Shown here: one piece after another, positions 1 to 7,424 of the stretch
How positions within the stretch are numbered: the first letter of the stretch is position 1
Layout: the number at the start of each line of letters is the position of its first letter
IMG/VR virus record: IMGVR_UViG_3300028840_000127
Location: 1-37,927 of that record
Reading direction: 5' to 3' (one strand)
Length of the DNA stretch: 37,927 nt
From: a virus
Program-made: the position numbers and the translations under genes
The notes under the pieces: model-generated
What the model saw: the letters and a program-made list of their open reading frames with translations, nothing else
The model's database searches: none
Told to the model about the DNA's origin: nothing

Positions 1-31
1 AACACGCAGCAAGCCTGTACGCCCACGCAGC
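1..31. repeat. Terminal direct repeat, left copy (circular closure)
   Basis: The first 31 bases are identical to 37897-37927. Joining the two ends restores an uninterrupted gp10-like reading frame. The repeat therefore marks either circular closure of an assembly of a circularly permuted genome or a very short terminal redundancy. P22/Sf6-type headful packaging would give a circular map, which fits the terminase seen here. An exact repeat this short is typical of assembler overlap and is probably not a biological terminus. Confidence 0.95.
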
Positions 32-686
32 CCTTGGCGATCTGGGCGCCGGGAATACGTTGGAACGGGAACAGGTCACCGCCGACGTTATCGAATATCT
101 CAATGGTGTAGCGGTTAAGCGCGTGGACCTCGTTGCGGAGCTTCAGCAACGCAACAACCGGGTCCGGGTCAATCTCGGACGCGCCGTACTTTAGCGGGTT
201 GACCTGTGTTGGGTCGTTTAGTTCCGTGACCACTAGAAACTCGCCGTCGGTGGTCATGAAGTAGCCGTCAACCCAGACCATATCGACGACGGTCCCAAGA
301 TCAACGTCGGTAACTTGAGTCAGCGTTGCCCCGTCCCAATAAAACAGGTTGCCGTTGCTGGCAATAGCAAGCTGGTCGAATGAGTAGTCGAACCTGACGT
401 GCTGATCGAAAGTGGATCCGCCAATGTCACCCAGGACCGTCACAACGTTATCGGCGCCGACAGTGATCAGTTTGGAACCCGACGCCCGGTAGCAGATGCC
501 GTCGTAGTTGATGCCGCCACGGTCAACGCCCAGACCTACAGCCTCGGCCACCATACCTTCTGCTGGTTTCAAGTAGCTGTTGCTGATGCCGGTCTGCACT
601 GGCACCGGCGCCAGGTTGACAGGGTAAAGTGTCCTAAACCGTGGGTCAGCGTCAACATAGACCCCGCTTAGAATTGGAATTTCCAT
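1..686 (-). CDS. P22 gp10-like packaged-DNA stabilisation protein, N-terminal part (continues at 37896)
   Basis: This is the N-terminal ~228 codons of a 467-residue protein whose frame crosses the circle junction and ends at 37179. The ATG is at 686, two bases after the TAG stop of the cysteine peptidase gene. Its family (P22 gp10, 'phage stabilisation protein', about 470 residues) forms the hexameric hub below the portal and gp4, plugging the packaged head and carrying tailspikes. Support comes from the length, the opening sequence with a YPVNL element, and a segment spanning the junction that aligns in spacing with P22 gp10 (KGC-VG ... AFVG ... APGVY against KGIAG ... AFIS ... APSVY). Its position among tail genes agrees. 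The main caveat is that it appears as two pieces only because of where the circle was cut. Confidence 0.88.
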   Translation of the reverse strand, partial: MEIPILSGVYVDADPRFRTLYPVNLAPVPVQTGISNSYLKPAEGMVAEAVGLGVDRGGINYDGICYRASGSKLITVGADNVVTVLGDIGGSTFDQHVRFDYSFDQLAIASNGNLFYWDGATLTQVTDVDLGTVVDMVWVDGYFMTTDGEFLVVTELNDPTQVNPLKYGASEIDPDPVVALLKLRNEVHALNRYTIEIFDNVGGDLFPFQRIPGAQIAKGCVGVQACCV

Positions 687-688
687 AT

Positions 689-1078
689 CTAGCCCTTAAT
701 CTTGCCAAGCAGCATTTTAATGGCAGTAACCGGCCAGGGGAACAACCACAATGAGAACGTGTGCCCCAGGGTTGTCTCCATGTTCTCCTTAGTAACCCAA
801 GTCAACGACCAGTTGTCGATGTATTGGCCCTTGTACCGCAACACAGCGTGGCCACCACCGGTGTATGTTACTACATAACAGACTTTGGCACTGCCAAATA
901 TCAGCTCGAACCAGAACCGCCACAAAGATCCGGTGCTGAGATACAACGCCGTCAACGCAAAGTCATCGCAGTCCCCGACGTACTCGCCGTCGGCGTTGGG
1001 CTGCAGGATGGACCATGTGTCGATCTTGCCGTCAGACTCGTACTTGAATCCGGTCACCAGGTCGTTGATTGGGGTCAC
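689..1078 (-). CDS. Transglutaminase-like cysteine peptidase (BTLCP-like)
   Basis: This 129-residue protein carries the spaced triad of bacterial transglutaminase-like cysteine peptidases: Cys37 in GDCDDFAL, His77 in GGGHAVLR and Asp88/Asn89 in a YIDNW element. Members of this fold hydrolyse or transfer amide bonds. In phages such proteins occur in tail modules and may act on cell-wall peptides or on virion proteins. The start is GTG at 1078, directly after the TAA of the upstream gene, and the stop is two bases before the gp10-like ATG, so the three genes are co-translated. A hydrophobic aromatic stretch around residues 51-63 and another near the C-terminus (LWLFPWPV) suggest membrane contact. 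The activity is inferred from motifs only; a role in tail assembly or peptidoglycan penetration is equally possible. Confidence 0.62.
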   Translation of the reverse strand: MTPINDLVTGFKYESDGKIDTWSILQPNADGEYVGDCDDFALTALYLSTGSLWRFWFELIFGSAKVCYVVTYTGGGHAVLRYKGQYIDNWSLTWVTKENMETTLGHTFSLWLFPWPVTAIKMLLGKIKG

Positions 1079-1417
1079 TTAGATGCCTTGACCTGGCGTG
1101 ACGTACACAACAGCAGTCCCAGACGCCGACTTGCCAGTGAAGAACACATTTGGACCAAAGCGCAGCACTTCACAAGTCCCGGCAAGCACCGGGATCGACG
1201 TTGCCACCGCGCTGGCGTTGGCAATAGCCGCAGCAGACGTGGCGCCGACGCCCAGGTAGACCGTGACGACGCTGTCATTGACAACCCGGTACTGGCCTGC
1301 GCTAGTGCCTGCAGCGTCGCCTATTGGCGCTTGCACGCCAGCGGGTGGGGTCGGTGTGGCCGCAGTGAATGAGACTGTCGCCCCCAGGGGTGCGAATGGC
1401 AGAACGAATGTTGACAT
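1079..1417 (-). CDS. Small Ala/Val/Thr-rich virion-associated protein
   Basis: A 112-residue protein rich in Ala, Val, Ser and Thr with only one Cys and few charges, of the kind that folds as beta-sheet. It starts at an ATG 27 bases after the spike gene stop and ends one codon before the GTG of the cysteine peptidase gene. I recognise this type of short beta-rich protein from tail and head-decoration loci of podoviruses but cannot assign a precise role. It is similar in size and composition to the protein at 35596-35937 near the other end of the tail block. Virion component is an inference from position and composition. Confidence 0.6.
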   Translation of the reverse strand: MSTFVLPFAPLGATVSFTAATPTPPAGVQAPIGDAAGTSAGQYRVVNDSVVTVYLGVGATSAAAIANASAVATSIPVLAGTCEVLRFGPNVFFTGKSASGTAVVYVTPGQGI

Positions 1418-1444
1418 ATTATTCTCCTAAAATTGTGTCTTGAT

Positions 1445-3088
1445 TTATGCGGCCTTGTATACAAAGGATGCCCAAAGGTACTTCGCCGCGCCACTGATTC
1501 CTGATGTAGCAGCGGTCTGAGCAGTAACAGTACCCTCTTGATACAAGGTAATCGTATTTGCCCCTGATATAAACCCAGTTGGGCCTGCTGTCCAGTTATG
1601 TGTAGCTTGCCCAAACGATCCATAGTAGGTGGTATCTGCTACAATAGGCAGACCTGCCAAGGTGAGATTGCCAGCAACAACATGAGGGGCAGTATTTATC
1701 TGTAACATGAGCGTTACTATCCCGTTAATTTGGGAGTAGTAGCCTATACTTAGACTGTTGGTTACTGGAGTAGCTCCGGCAAGCAGGACTGGAGTCCATA
1801 CTCCAGCATGGTCAGACGCTACATCCCCATCATCTGTGTTCAAGTATATGTTATCAGTATTAGCCCCAGTCAAATCTCGATTTGCAGCCCACCCGGTAAA
1901 CGTATTTCTGTAGCTTTCTCCCGTAGTAGATACATTAGTTCCATCAACTACTTGAGTGCCATGAGTAATATATGAATTTTTTAATGTGTCAAACCGCAAT
2001 AATCCGCCAATAACATTAGTTACATTACTAACAATCAAGCCTTCAACCGTTATATTGTCTTGGATATATATTATGTACCCATTTCTTAATGCGTATGTTG
2101 CAGAACATCTCCAGTTAGTAAAAGAGTGATAAACATCTGTCTGGGGACTGGCACCTGTCCCATAATAAACCCCGTAATGCGGCTGATTCTCATATAATCC
2201 AGTACCCCCATTTAGAACGCCGTTCTCGCCGCGTACACCATTTATAGTCAGATAATTAAAAGTAGAGTTAGTGTGGCTAATGAACACATATGCCAGTCCA
2301 TGCGGGCAGTACATAAACCCACCTTGATAGGAGAGATCACCACCAGCCTCTAATAGCAGTACCACTTCATTTGTCGAGCCACTATCACCTTGGGACAACA
2401 AATGACACCCAATAAAAGTATGCCCTACGTTGGATTGCCCACCGCTAGGATTAAACTCAAATGGGCTAGTTACGCCGGCAATATTAAAGCCTGTAACTGT
2501 CACTGTGGCTTTGCCCGGCATTGCTTGTATTAAATACAAGCCATTGTAAACATTTTCTTCTGAGGCATAATTGTAGATCACAGCCTCAGAAAACCTGCCC
2601 GATGATTTTAACCCGTAGAAGTTATGTCGCCCACCTCCACCACAAGTGGTACTACCCTCAGAGATCGCTGCACGTTGTAAGAGCAGCATACAAGTGGGCG
2701 GGTTAGCGGGATCTCCATAGCAACTCATGTCGTAGATTACACAGTCCCTAGATCCTGTCATATCAATGACTGGGCCAGCAGTACCTGTATGTGAAGCATA
2801 GATGGGCTGACTGCCATTAGGAGTGATATTCACATCATTGGAGGATTGGAAATCCAATGTAATACCACAACGATTGATGCTACCATCATAGGAGCTTGTC
2901 ATGTCAATGGGCGAGTTCAACAGGTAGTATGTTGTGGGGTGTGGGATAATGATATATTTTGCGCCACTGTCGATGGCCGCTTGGAATGCCGCTGTGCTGT
3001 CTGTTGCACCCGTTGGGTCAGCACCAAAGTCCAGCACATTGGCTGGAGCGCCAGATATCATTTTGTTTGTAGCTTTAGTTAAACTCAT
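1445..3088 (-). CDS. Tailspike/receptor-binding protein 2, right-handed beta-helix
   Basis: This 547-residue protein opens with a very short N-terminus and then the hallmark of pectate-lyase-type phage spikes (VLDFGADPTGATDS at about residues 18-31). A long Asn/Gly-rich repetitive region typical of a parallel beta-helix follows. The last ~115 residues (from a GVWTPVL element) form a separate C-terminal domain that resembles the C-terminus of the 252-residue protein at 3397-4155. Such spikes are trimeric and bind or cleave surface polysaccharide. It lacks the ~250-residue N-terminal anchor of the first spike, so it probably attaches through a partner. The DNA is visibly more AT-rich than the head genes, a sign of exchange. 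No catalytic residues can be assigned from sequence alone. Confidence 0.82.
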   Translation of the reverse strand: MSLTKATNKMISGAPANVLDFGADPTGATDSTAAFQAAIDSGAKYIIIPHPTTYYLLNSPIDMTSSYDGSINRCGITLDFQSSNDVNITPNGSQPIYASHTGTAGPVIDMTGSRDCVIYDMSCYGDPANPPTCMLLLQRAAISEGSTTCGGGGRHNFYGLKSSGRFSEAVIYNYASEENVYNGLYLIQAMPGKATVTVTGFNIAGVTSPFEFNPSGGQSNVGHTFIGCHLLSQGDSGSTNEVVLLLEAGGDLSYQGGFMYCPHGLAYVFISHTNSTFNYLTINGVRGENGVLNGGTGLYENQPHYGVYYGTGASPQTDVYHSFTNWRCSATYALRNGYIIYIQDNITVEGLIVSNVTNVIGGLLRFDTLKNSYITHGTQVVDGTNVSTTGESYRNTFTGWAANRDLTGANTDNIYLNTDDGDVASDHAGVWTPVLLAGATPVTNSLSIGYYSQINGIVTLMLQINTAPHVVAGNLTLAGLPIVADTTYYGSFGQATHNWTAGPTGFISGANTITLYQEGTVTAQTAATSGISGAAKYLWASFVYKAA

Positions 3089-3097
3089 AATATATTC

Positions 3098-3352
3098 CTA
3101 CACTGCTTGAGTAATTGCATCAATCGAGGCGGCATAGGCTGCCACAACTTCAGCAGTATGCACGGCTTTACAGATCGCCTGAACTTCTGCTGACTCACCG
3201 CTGTAGTCATCACCAGCAGTGATAACGTGACGATGGAAGGCAGATGAAAGCTCTACACCGTCTTCTAAGACTTTTGTGCATGTCCTGATCTGAACGGCCT
3301 TGTGAATGCCGACTACTTCTATGCGATCTTGTGTGATTAATTTTTCTAACAT
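3098..3352 (-). CDS. Small tail-locus protein of unknown function
   Basis: An 84-residue protein with the elements RIEVVG, VQIRTCT, a Phe-His-Arg-His cluster and a C-terminal HTAEVVAAY stretch. I recognise this pattern from short proteins next to tail-fibre genes in many marine and freshwater podoviruses, where no function is known. Its ATG at 3352 follows the 252-residue tail protein by 44 bases and it ends 9 bases before the ATG of the second spike. A role in fibre folding or attachment is a guess from position. Confidence 0.62.
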   Translation of the reverse strand: MLEKLITQDRIEVVGIHKAVQIRTCTKVLEDGVELSSAFHRHVITAGDDYSGESAEVQAICKAVHTAEVVAAYAASIDAITQAV

Positions 3353-3396
3353 TGTGTTGCTCCTGTCTGTGTCTATCTCTGATAGACGTATGGTTA

Positions 3397-4155
3397 TTAA
3401 ACAATGTAGCTAAGGGTAAATGATAACTGCGGTGCGGCGGAAAGCGCCGTTGTTGTCAAGATTGTTGGTGTAGACCCATCAACAGGAACGCTATAAAAAA
3501 CAATTGCTGTCGCGGCCGAGTTCAGAGTTGCAGTAATAAAAGCGCCAGTTACCCCTGTCCACCCATTTAGGTATGGGGCCGATATGGTAGCGTAACTTGC
3601 CGAAGCAAACGGCAAACCTTGAATCTGCAAATTGCCTGTTATCGTTCCCTTTGCCGCAACCTGAACGAGAACTACGCAAGTTACAAGGTTTCCAACTTTG
3701 GTGTATTTTGCCGATCTAAAGGTATAGGTCTGGCCTGATGTTCCACCAGAACCGCCCAGTACTGCCGTGAAAGTCCCCTCCTCGTAGTCATCGAGCAAAT
3801 TTGCCGCTGCAGTCCCGCCAATATATGCGCCTTCGCTAAGATAAAGTGCCTTAAATCGTGATGTACTTCTGCCCAAGTCAATAGTTCCGTCACTGTTCCC
3901 TGCGGCTAATTCTGGACTGACAGCAGAGGACGCACTATTAAATAACAAGTTTGCAACGCCGGTTCCTATTTTTATGTATCCAGCTCTAGTGGTGATTACA
4001 CCAGTGCCGACTGTTACTTGGGAGTTTGCCCCTAACGAGATGTCTGACCCATCGTCCATTACGATGTCGTTGGCTCCGCTGGTATTCCCCTTTGCCAGAA
4101 TCTCGCTCAAGGTATCAGATGCTAGTGCTAATTGTGTTGATACTGTTTTTAACAT
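3397..4155 (-). CDS. Tail fibre protein with shared C-terminal receptor domain
   Basis: A 252-residue protein. The first ~115 residues are Gly/Ser/Thr-rich with short beta-type repeats. The second half begins at an element LDDYEEGTFTAVL and continues with a YTKVGNLVTCV segment, then GNLQIQGLPF. This is the common C-terminal module of small phage fibres. The same module, diverged, ends the second tailspike (GVWTPVL, YYSQINGIVTL, GNLTLAGLPI). It therefore probably forms a distal trimeric receptor-contact or folding domain. The gene lies between the two beta-helix spikes. It could be an independent short fibre or an adaptor that joins the second spike to the particle. Confidence 0.72.
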   Translation of the reverse strand: MLKTVSTQLALASDTLSEILAKGNTSGANDIVMDDGSDISLGANSQVTVGTGVITTRAGYIKIGTGVANLLFNSASSAVSPELAAGNSDGTIDLGRSTSRFKALYLSEGAYIGGTAAANLLDDYEEGTFTAVLGGSGGTSGQTYTFRSAKYTKVGNLVTCVVLVQVAAKGTITGNLQIQGLPFASASYATISAPYLNGWTGVTGAFITATLNSAATAIVFYSVPVDGSTPTILTTTALSAAPQLSFTLSYIV

Positions 4156-4160
4156 TTTGA

Positions 4161-4274
4161 CTAACCTATATTTGTATGAGTATTGACTGTATCGCCTTCA
4201 ATCAGACTACCTCGTACTTTTCCCGGCTTCAATTGCTCAATATTTGACTTGCTGAACACCAGAGAACACTTCAT
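4161..4274 (-). CDS. Putative small tail-operon protein (37 aa)
   Basis: A 37-codon frame fills the otherwise empty gap between the first spike and the fibre gene. Its ATG overlaps the spike's TGA stop as ATGA, the coupling arrangement seen repeatedly in this genome, and it ends in TAG just before the ATG of the next gene. The translation is mixed polar with SNIEQLKPGKVRGSL and no membrane segment. I do not recognise it. The overlap and full use of the gap argue for a real gene; the short length argues for caution. Confidence 0.4.
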   Translation of the reverse strand: MKCSLVFSKSNIEQLKPGKVRGSLIEGDTVNTHTNIG

Positions 4275-6481
4275 GGGCTTACACTGTAGGTGAAATACAC
4301 ATTGATTTTCCCTGCCGTAAGCGCCGCAGTTGCCACTGTCATGATTATATTTCTGGGGTTTGATGTCTTGGTGGTGAAATTAGCGGCAGTGTTGTCGGGT
4401 AACAGATCACCGTACCCAGTTGTGTACGATGCTATGGGGGTAGCCGCTTTTAGTCCTGCGAGGTCATTCACATCTACACCAAAAGCTAATGTTGCAGCTC
4501 CAGCAGATGTTGGCGCAGTGATGACCTCATAAAAGGCATGGGTAATTGTTGCTCCTGTTGGGATTCTTGCATTTATTGGGATGTTACCAATAGCACCGCC
4601 ATCCACAGCGAAGTCGTATGTTGCCACTTGTGTATAGCCCAACGCACCAATGTAATCAATCCTAGTCCCCTGCCCCAGATCCCTAACTAACTTAGTTATG
4701 TTGGCGGTTGATCGTTGTGTGATTGTTGTGTATCTTGCATTCGCACTTGCTATGTCAATGGCTGGATTGAGAGGGCCGGTAGTATTTGCGCGCAGTCTGT
4801 CAATTACAATACCATCACTTGTTCCACCGCCCGGAGGAACTGTGACAGTGATACCGGCAGTCAAGCCACCGACTAATCTATTATTATGACATCCAATATT
4901 GTCGCCCATCAACTGTACAGCGCCTAATGCACCATCCCAGGCCGACTGCTCAACAACATGGTTAGTACCTATGATGTATGAGTCGTGAGCAGAGAATCTA
5001 ATGCCAGCATCAGTAGCATTATTGCCACCATCATAATTGTCGATCTTCATGCGTAGTGCTTGGTCTACTGTTAGCTGAGCAGGTGTCCCGATAGCAAGAC
5101 CATGACCGCCATTACCAACTGCGACTAGGTATGTGATTGTTGACAAGCCATTATAGTCAAGGTTGGCCCTGCCGGTTGTTTCTCCTGCGTCTACGATAAA
5201 CCCATGCCCACCGTTATTGGTAGCATTGATTTGAGTGAAAGTTGAATACCAGACATGGCCAGACGACACGAATCCATGACTAGGCTGACTATCCACCTGA
5301 ACACGCTGGCAAACTTGCCTAGTAATATAGGATGCGTTTGTAGCTGAACCCTCGTAAAGAATTCCGTAATTGCCGGTAAGCCCTGTTCCTGCTCCACCTG
5401 CAGCCCTAGATACAGATGCTGTAACTTTAAAATCAGACAATACGCAGCTAGTTGTTGACACCCTTATTCCTGGCCCTGCCGTATGATCCACTAATATATC
5501 AACACCACTATAAACGCTGCCAGTGCCTCGAAATTGCAAGGCAATTTTGTTTATGTTGATAGTGGCAGAAACACGATATACGCCAACTGGTAGTGTGATC
5601 GTACCACCTGCTGGGGCCGCATCAATAGCAGCTTGAATAGCTGGCTGGCTATCCGTTGTCCCTGTGGGGTCTGCGCCAAAGTCTAATATGGATATCGACT
5701 CTCGCAGCTTGTCCTGCACGGTAGTTACCACTGCGCCTGTGCCTGCTGGGGTGTACGTCACCAGGTTGGCTGTTGTGGCGCCGATGTCGTTAACGCCCCA
5801 GGCCAGAACCTCGATGGTTGAGAGTACGGGTGGTGCTTCGCTGAACACCAGGTCGTTGCCTGACACACTGTACCCGGCACGCTCTTGGTAGACGCCGTCG
5901 ATGAACACCTGCAGCTCGTTGCCCAGTGCAGCGGGTGCGTTGGCCAATGCGAACGTGGTCACCACGCCATCGCCGGTGAAGTCCTGGCGAACGATGGATG
6001 ATGTACCAGCACCGCTGCCGTCGCCGGTTGTGTCAAGCGTGTACCAGGTCAACTGGGCAGCGTTGTAACGTACACGGAACGAGTCGTAGGTGCCGATCTG
6101 CGTCGGGGCACCCAGCACTGTGGCGCCGGCACCGGTTATCGAGAACGATGCCACCTGCGCGGTAAACACCACCGTGATCTCTTGGTCGTTGACAGCATAG
6201 GCCGTTGACGGCAGTGTGATCGAGCCGGTTGTGTAGTTCAGGGTTGGGTTAACAATCAACCAGCTTGAGTCGCCCGTGTTGCCGATATCGACGTTAAAGC
6301 CATCGACGTTGGGCGCAACGATGCGCGTGCTGTAGTCAGGGTCTGCGAAGTTTGATTCGATGAATGCCAACAGGGTGGTAAGCGATGCCTTGCGGGTGTC
6401 TCCGTTAGAGCCATCCCAAACTGGAATCAAGTCACCTGGCTGTAGGGCGTCTACACTGGACAGTCGGTTGATCGTTGACAT
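4271..6481 (-). CDS. Tailspike protein 1: N-terminal anchor + right-handed beta-helix
   Basis: This 736-residue protein has three visible parts. Residues 1 to ~250 are a conserved anchor that includes a QVFIDGVYQERAGYSV segment. Residues ~265-610 begin at SILDFGADPTGTTDSQPAI and continue as an Asn/Gly-rich beta-helix of the pectate-lyase-like type. The last ~120 residues are a beta-rich terminal domain (IPINARIPTGATI ... NVYFTYSVSP). It follows the gp4-like connector gene by 9 bases, which fits a spike bound to the tail hub. Base composition falls in the part encoding the helix and C-terminus (about 4271-5700) relative to the anchor, which marks a modular swap. Polysaccharide binding or depolymerase activity is likely, but catalytic residues are not identifiable here. 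Confidence 0.88.
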   Translation of the reverse strand: MSTINRLSSVDALQPGDLIPVWDGSNGDTRKASLTTLLAFIESNFADPDYSTRIVAPNVDGFNVDIGNTGDSSWLIVNPTLNYTTGSITLPSTAYAVNDQEITVVFTAQVASFSITGAGATVLGAPTQIGTYDSFRVRYNAAQLTWYTLDTTGDGSGAGTSSIVRQDFTGDGVVTTFALANAPAALGNELQVFIDGVYQERAGYSVSGNDLVFSEAPPVLSTIEVLAWGVNDIGATTANLVTYTPAGTGAVVTTVQDKLRESISILDFGADPTGTTDSQPAIQAAIDAAPAGGTITLPVGVYRVSATININKIALQFRGTGSVYSGVDILVDHTAGPGIRVSTTSCVLSDFKVTASVSRAAGGAGTGLTGNYGILYEGSATNASYITRQVCQRVQVDSQPSHGFVSSGHVWYSTFTQINATNNGGHGFIVDAGETTGRANLDYNGLSTITYLVAVGNGGHGLAIGTPAQLTVDQALRMKIDNYDGGNNATDAGIRFSAHDSYIIGTNHVVEQSAWDGALGAVQLMGDNIGCHNNRLVGGLTAGITVTVPPGGGTSDGIVIDRLRANTTGPLNPAIDIASANARYTTITQRSTANITKLVRDLGQGTRIDYIGALGYTQVATYDFAVDGGAIGNIPINARIPTGATITHAFYEVITAPTSAGAATLAFGVDVNDLAGLKAATPIASYTTGYGDLLPDNTAANFTTKTSNPRNIIMTVATAALTAGKINVYFTYSVSP

Positions 6482-6490
6482 TTTATATCC

Positions 6491-6979
6491 TCAAGATGTT
6501 AGGTCTAAAACTCCATCCCCGCCGGTTGTCAGCGGGTCAACAGGTATTGGCATGTACGGGTCGCGATTGTATCGCCAAGCCTTCTGCCCGGCGCCCGTTG
6601 GTAGGGTGCGCGGGAATTGTTTCTCTGGTGTTGGCTGCGCGGTCCAGCCCAACAATGTAGTGTACGCGGCCTTGGCTGAGACCTTCGTGTCCGGCGATAC
6701 CGACTTGCCGTAGCCTGGCGCGATGCGTATGCCCAGGTTGAGGATAATCGCCTCGTTGGCAGCGTCAGGCACCTCTGTATCAGCGTCCAGTGACGTGCTG
6801 TCAGGGTTGCTTGGCAACGGGTAACTCAGTCGTATACCCTTAGCGTTCCATTGCGCCATCATAGCATCTAGGCGCTTACAAGCCGACAACAATTCGTTGT
6901 CTGTTAGATCAAAAACATACGACGCCAGCCCGATCTCCTCAAAGGCTGCGATGACATACTGGCGTTTCGTGTAGGACAT
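6491..6979 (-). CDS. P22 gp4-like head-to-tail connector (tail accessory factor)
   Basis: A 162-residue protein matching P22 gp4 (166 residues) in length, gene position and pattern. It has an N-terminal helical region ending in RLDAMMAQWNAKGI (compare DLEAMMAEWYQDGI in P22), a central LGIRIAPGYG element and a C-terminal RTLPTGAG segment. gp4 binds the portal after DNA packaging and provides the platform for gp10 and the needle. In P22 it also has peptidoglycan hydrolase activity; no such active site can be assigned here. The ATG at 6979 overlaps the stop of the preceding 73-residue gene. Confidence 0.9.
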   Translation of the reverse strand: MSYTKRQYVIAAFEEIGLASYVFDLTDNELLSACKRLDAMMAQWNAKGIRLSYPLPSNPDSTSLDADTEVPDAANEAIILNLGIRIAPGYGKSVSPDTKVSAKAAYTTLLGWTAQPTPEKQFPRTLPTGAGQKAWRYNRDPYMPIPVDPLTTGGDGVLDLTS

Positions 6980-7200
6980 TACTCGGCCTCTGGCTTCTTG
7001 CGTGGCTTACGTTTTACTTTTACCTGCACCGGTGGCGCGTCAAACAGATTTGTCGCTACCGGGATCTTGTTGAGCTTGGCGACGTGCGCCTGGTGGTCGC
7101 TGATTGATAGAAACCAGCCATCATCCAAATACTTTGTAACAGCCGGGACATCAATGCGCTTATACATCCCGTCTGATAGTGGTAGGTAAACCTTAGTCAT
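6979..7200 (-). CDS. Small hypothetical protein, basic C-terminus
   Basis: A 73-residue protein. It has a folded-looking first half (YLPLSDGMYKRIDV, a YLDDGWFLSI segment) and a lysine/arginine-rich tail (VKVKRKPRKKPEAE). The ATG at 7200 overlaps the TGA of the 57-residue gene upstream, and its own stop overlaps the gp4-like ATG, so the three are translationally coupled. Genes of this size sit between coat and gp4 in many P22-like podoviruses without known function. A head or connector accessory role is inferred from position. Confidence 0.68.
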   Translation of the reverse strand: MTKVYLPLSDGMYKRIDVPAVTKYLDDGWFLSISDHQAHVAKLNKIPVATNLFDAPPVQVKVKRKPRKKPEAE

Positions 7201-7370
7201 TTCTTGCCTTTACTCTTGGGCGCCTTTGCTGGCTTGCCCGCTTTCTTGGCTGCGCGCTCTGCTGTTGACATTGCGATGGCAACTGCTTGCTTGGCCGGCT
7301 TCCCCGCCTTGCGCTCTGCGCGGATGTTGGAGCTGATAGACTTGGAGCTGTAACCCTTTTTCAACGGCAT
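7197..7370 (-). CDS. Small highly basic protein (57 aa)
   Basis: A 57-residue protein with about one third Lys/Arg residues. It has the signature MPLKKGYSSKSISSNIR at the start, then AGKPAKQAVAIAMSTAERA and a Lys/Pro/Ala tail. This is a widespread family of small phage proteins found near head genes, of unknown function; the charge suggests contact with DNA or with acidic scaffold. The ATG is at 7370 and the stop TGA overlaps the next ATG as ATGA. Confidence 0.72.
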   Translation of the reverse strand: MPLKKGYSSKSISSNIRAERKAGKPAKQAVAIAMSTAERAAKKAGKPAKAPKSKGKK

Positions 7371-7392
7371 CAGTACACCCTCAAAAGACTCA

Positions 7393-7411
7393 GGGGGCCA
7401 TACCGGCCCCC
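7393..7411 (-). terminator. GC-rich hairpin after the coat gene (attenuator or weak terminator)
   Basis: On the minus strand a perfect 7-base stem GGGGGCC / GGCCCCC with a 5-base loop starts 14 bases beyond the coat stop. It is followed by a modest T-rich stretch (TGAGTCTTTTGAG) and not by a clean T run. It could partially terminate transcription or protect the 3' end of coat mRNA, giving more coat than downstream tail products. The hairpin is certain; the role is inferred. Confidence 0.5.
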
Positions 7412-7424
7412 GTCATCTATCTGG

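Noticed and set aside
761-1372. Long plus-strand frame opposite the cysteine peptidase and the 112-residue gene
   Set aside because: It is antisense to two genes with good starts, overlaps and family features, and its translation has no recognisable domain or ribosome site.
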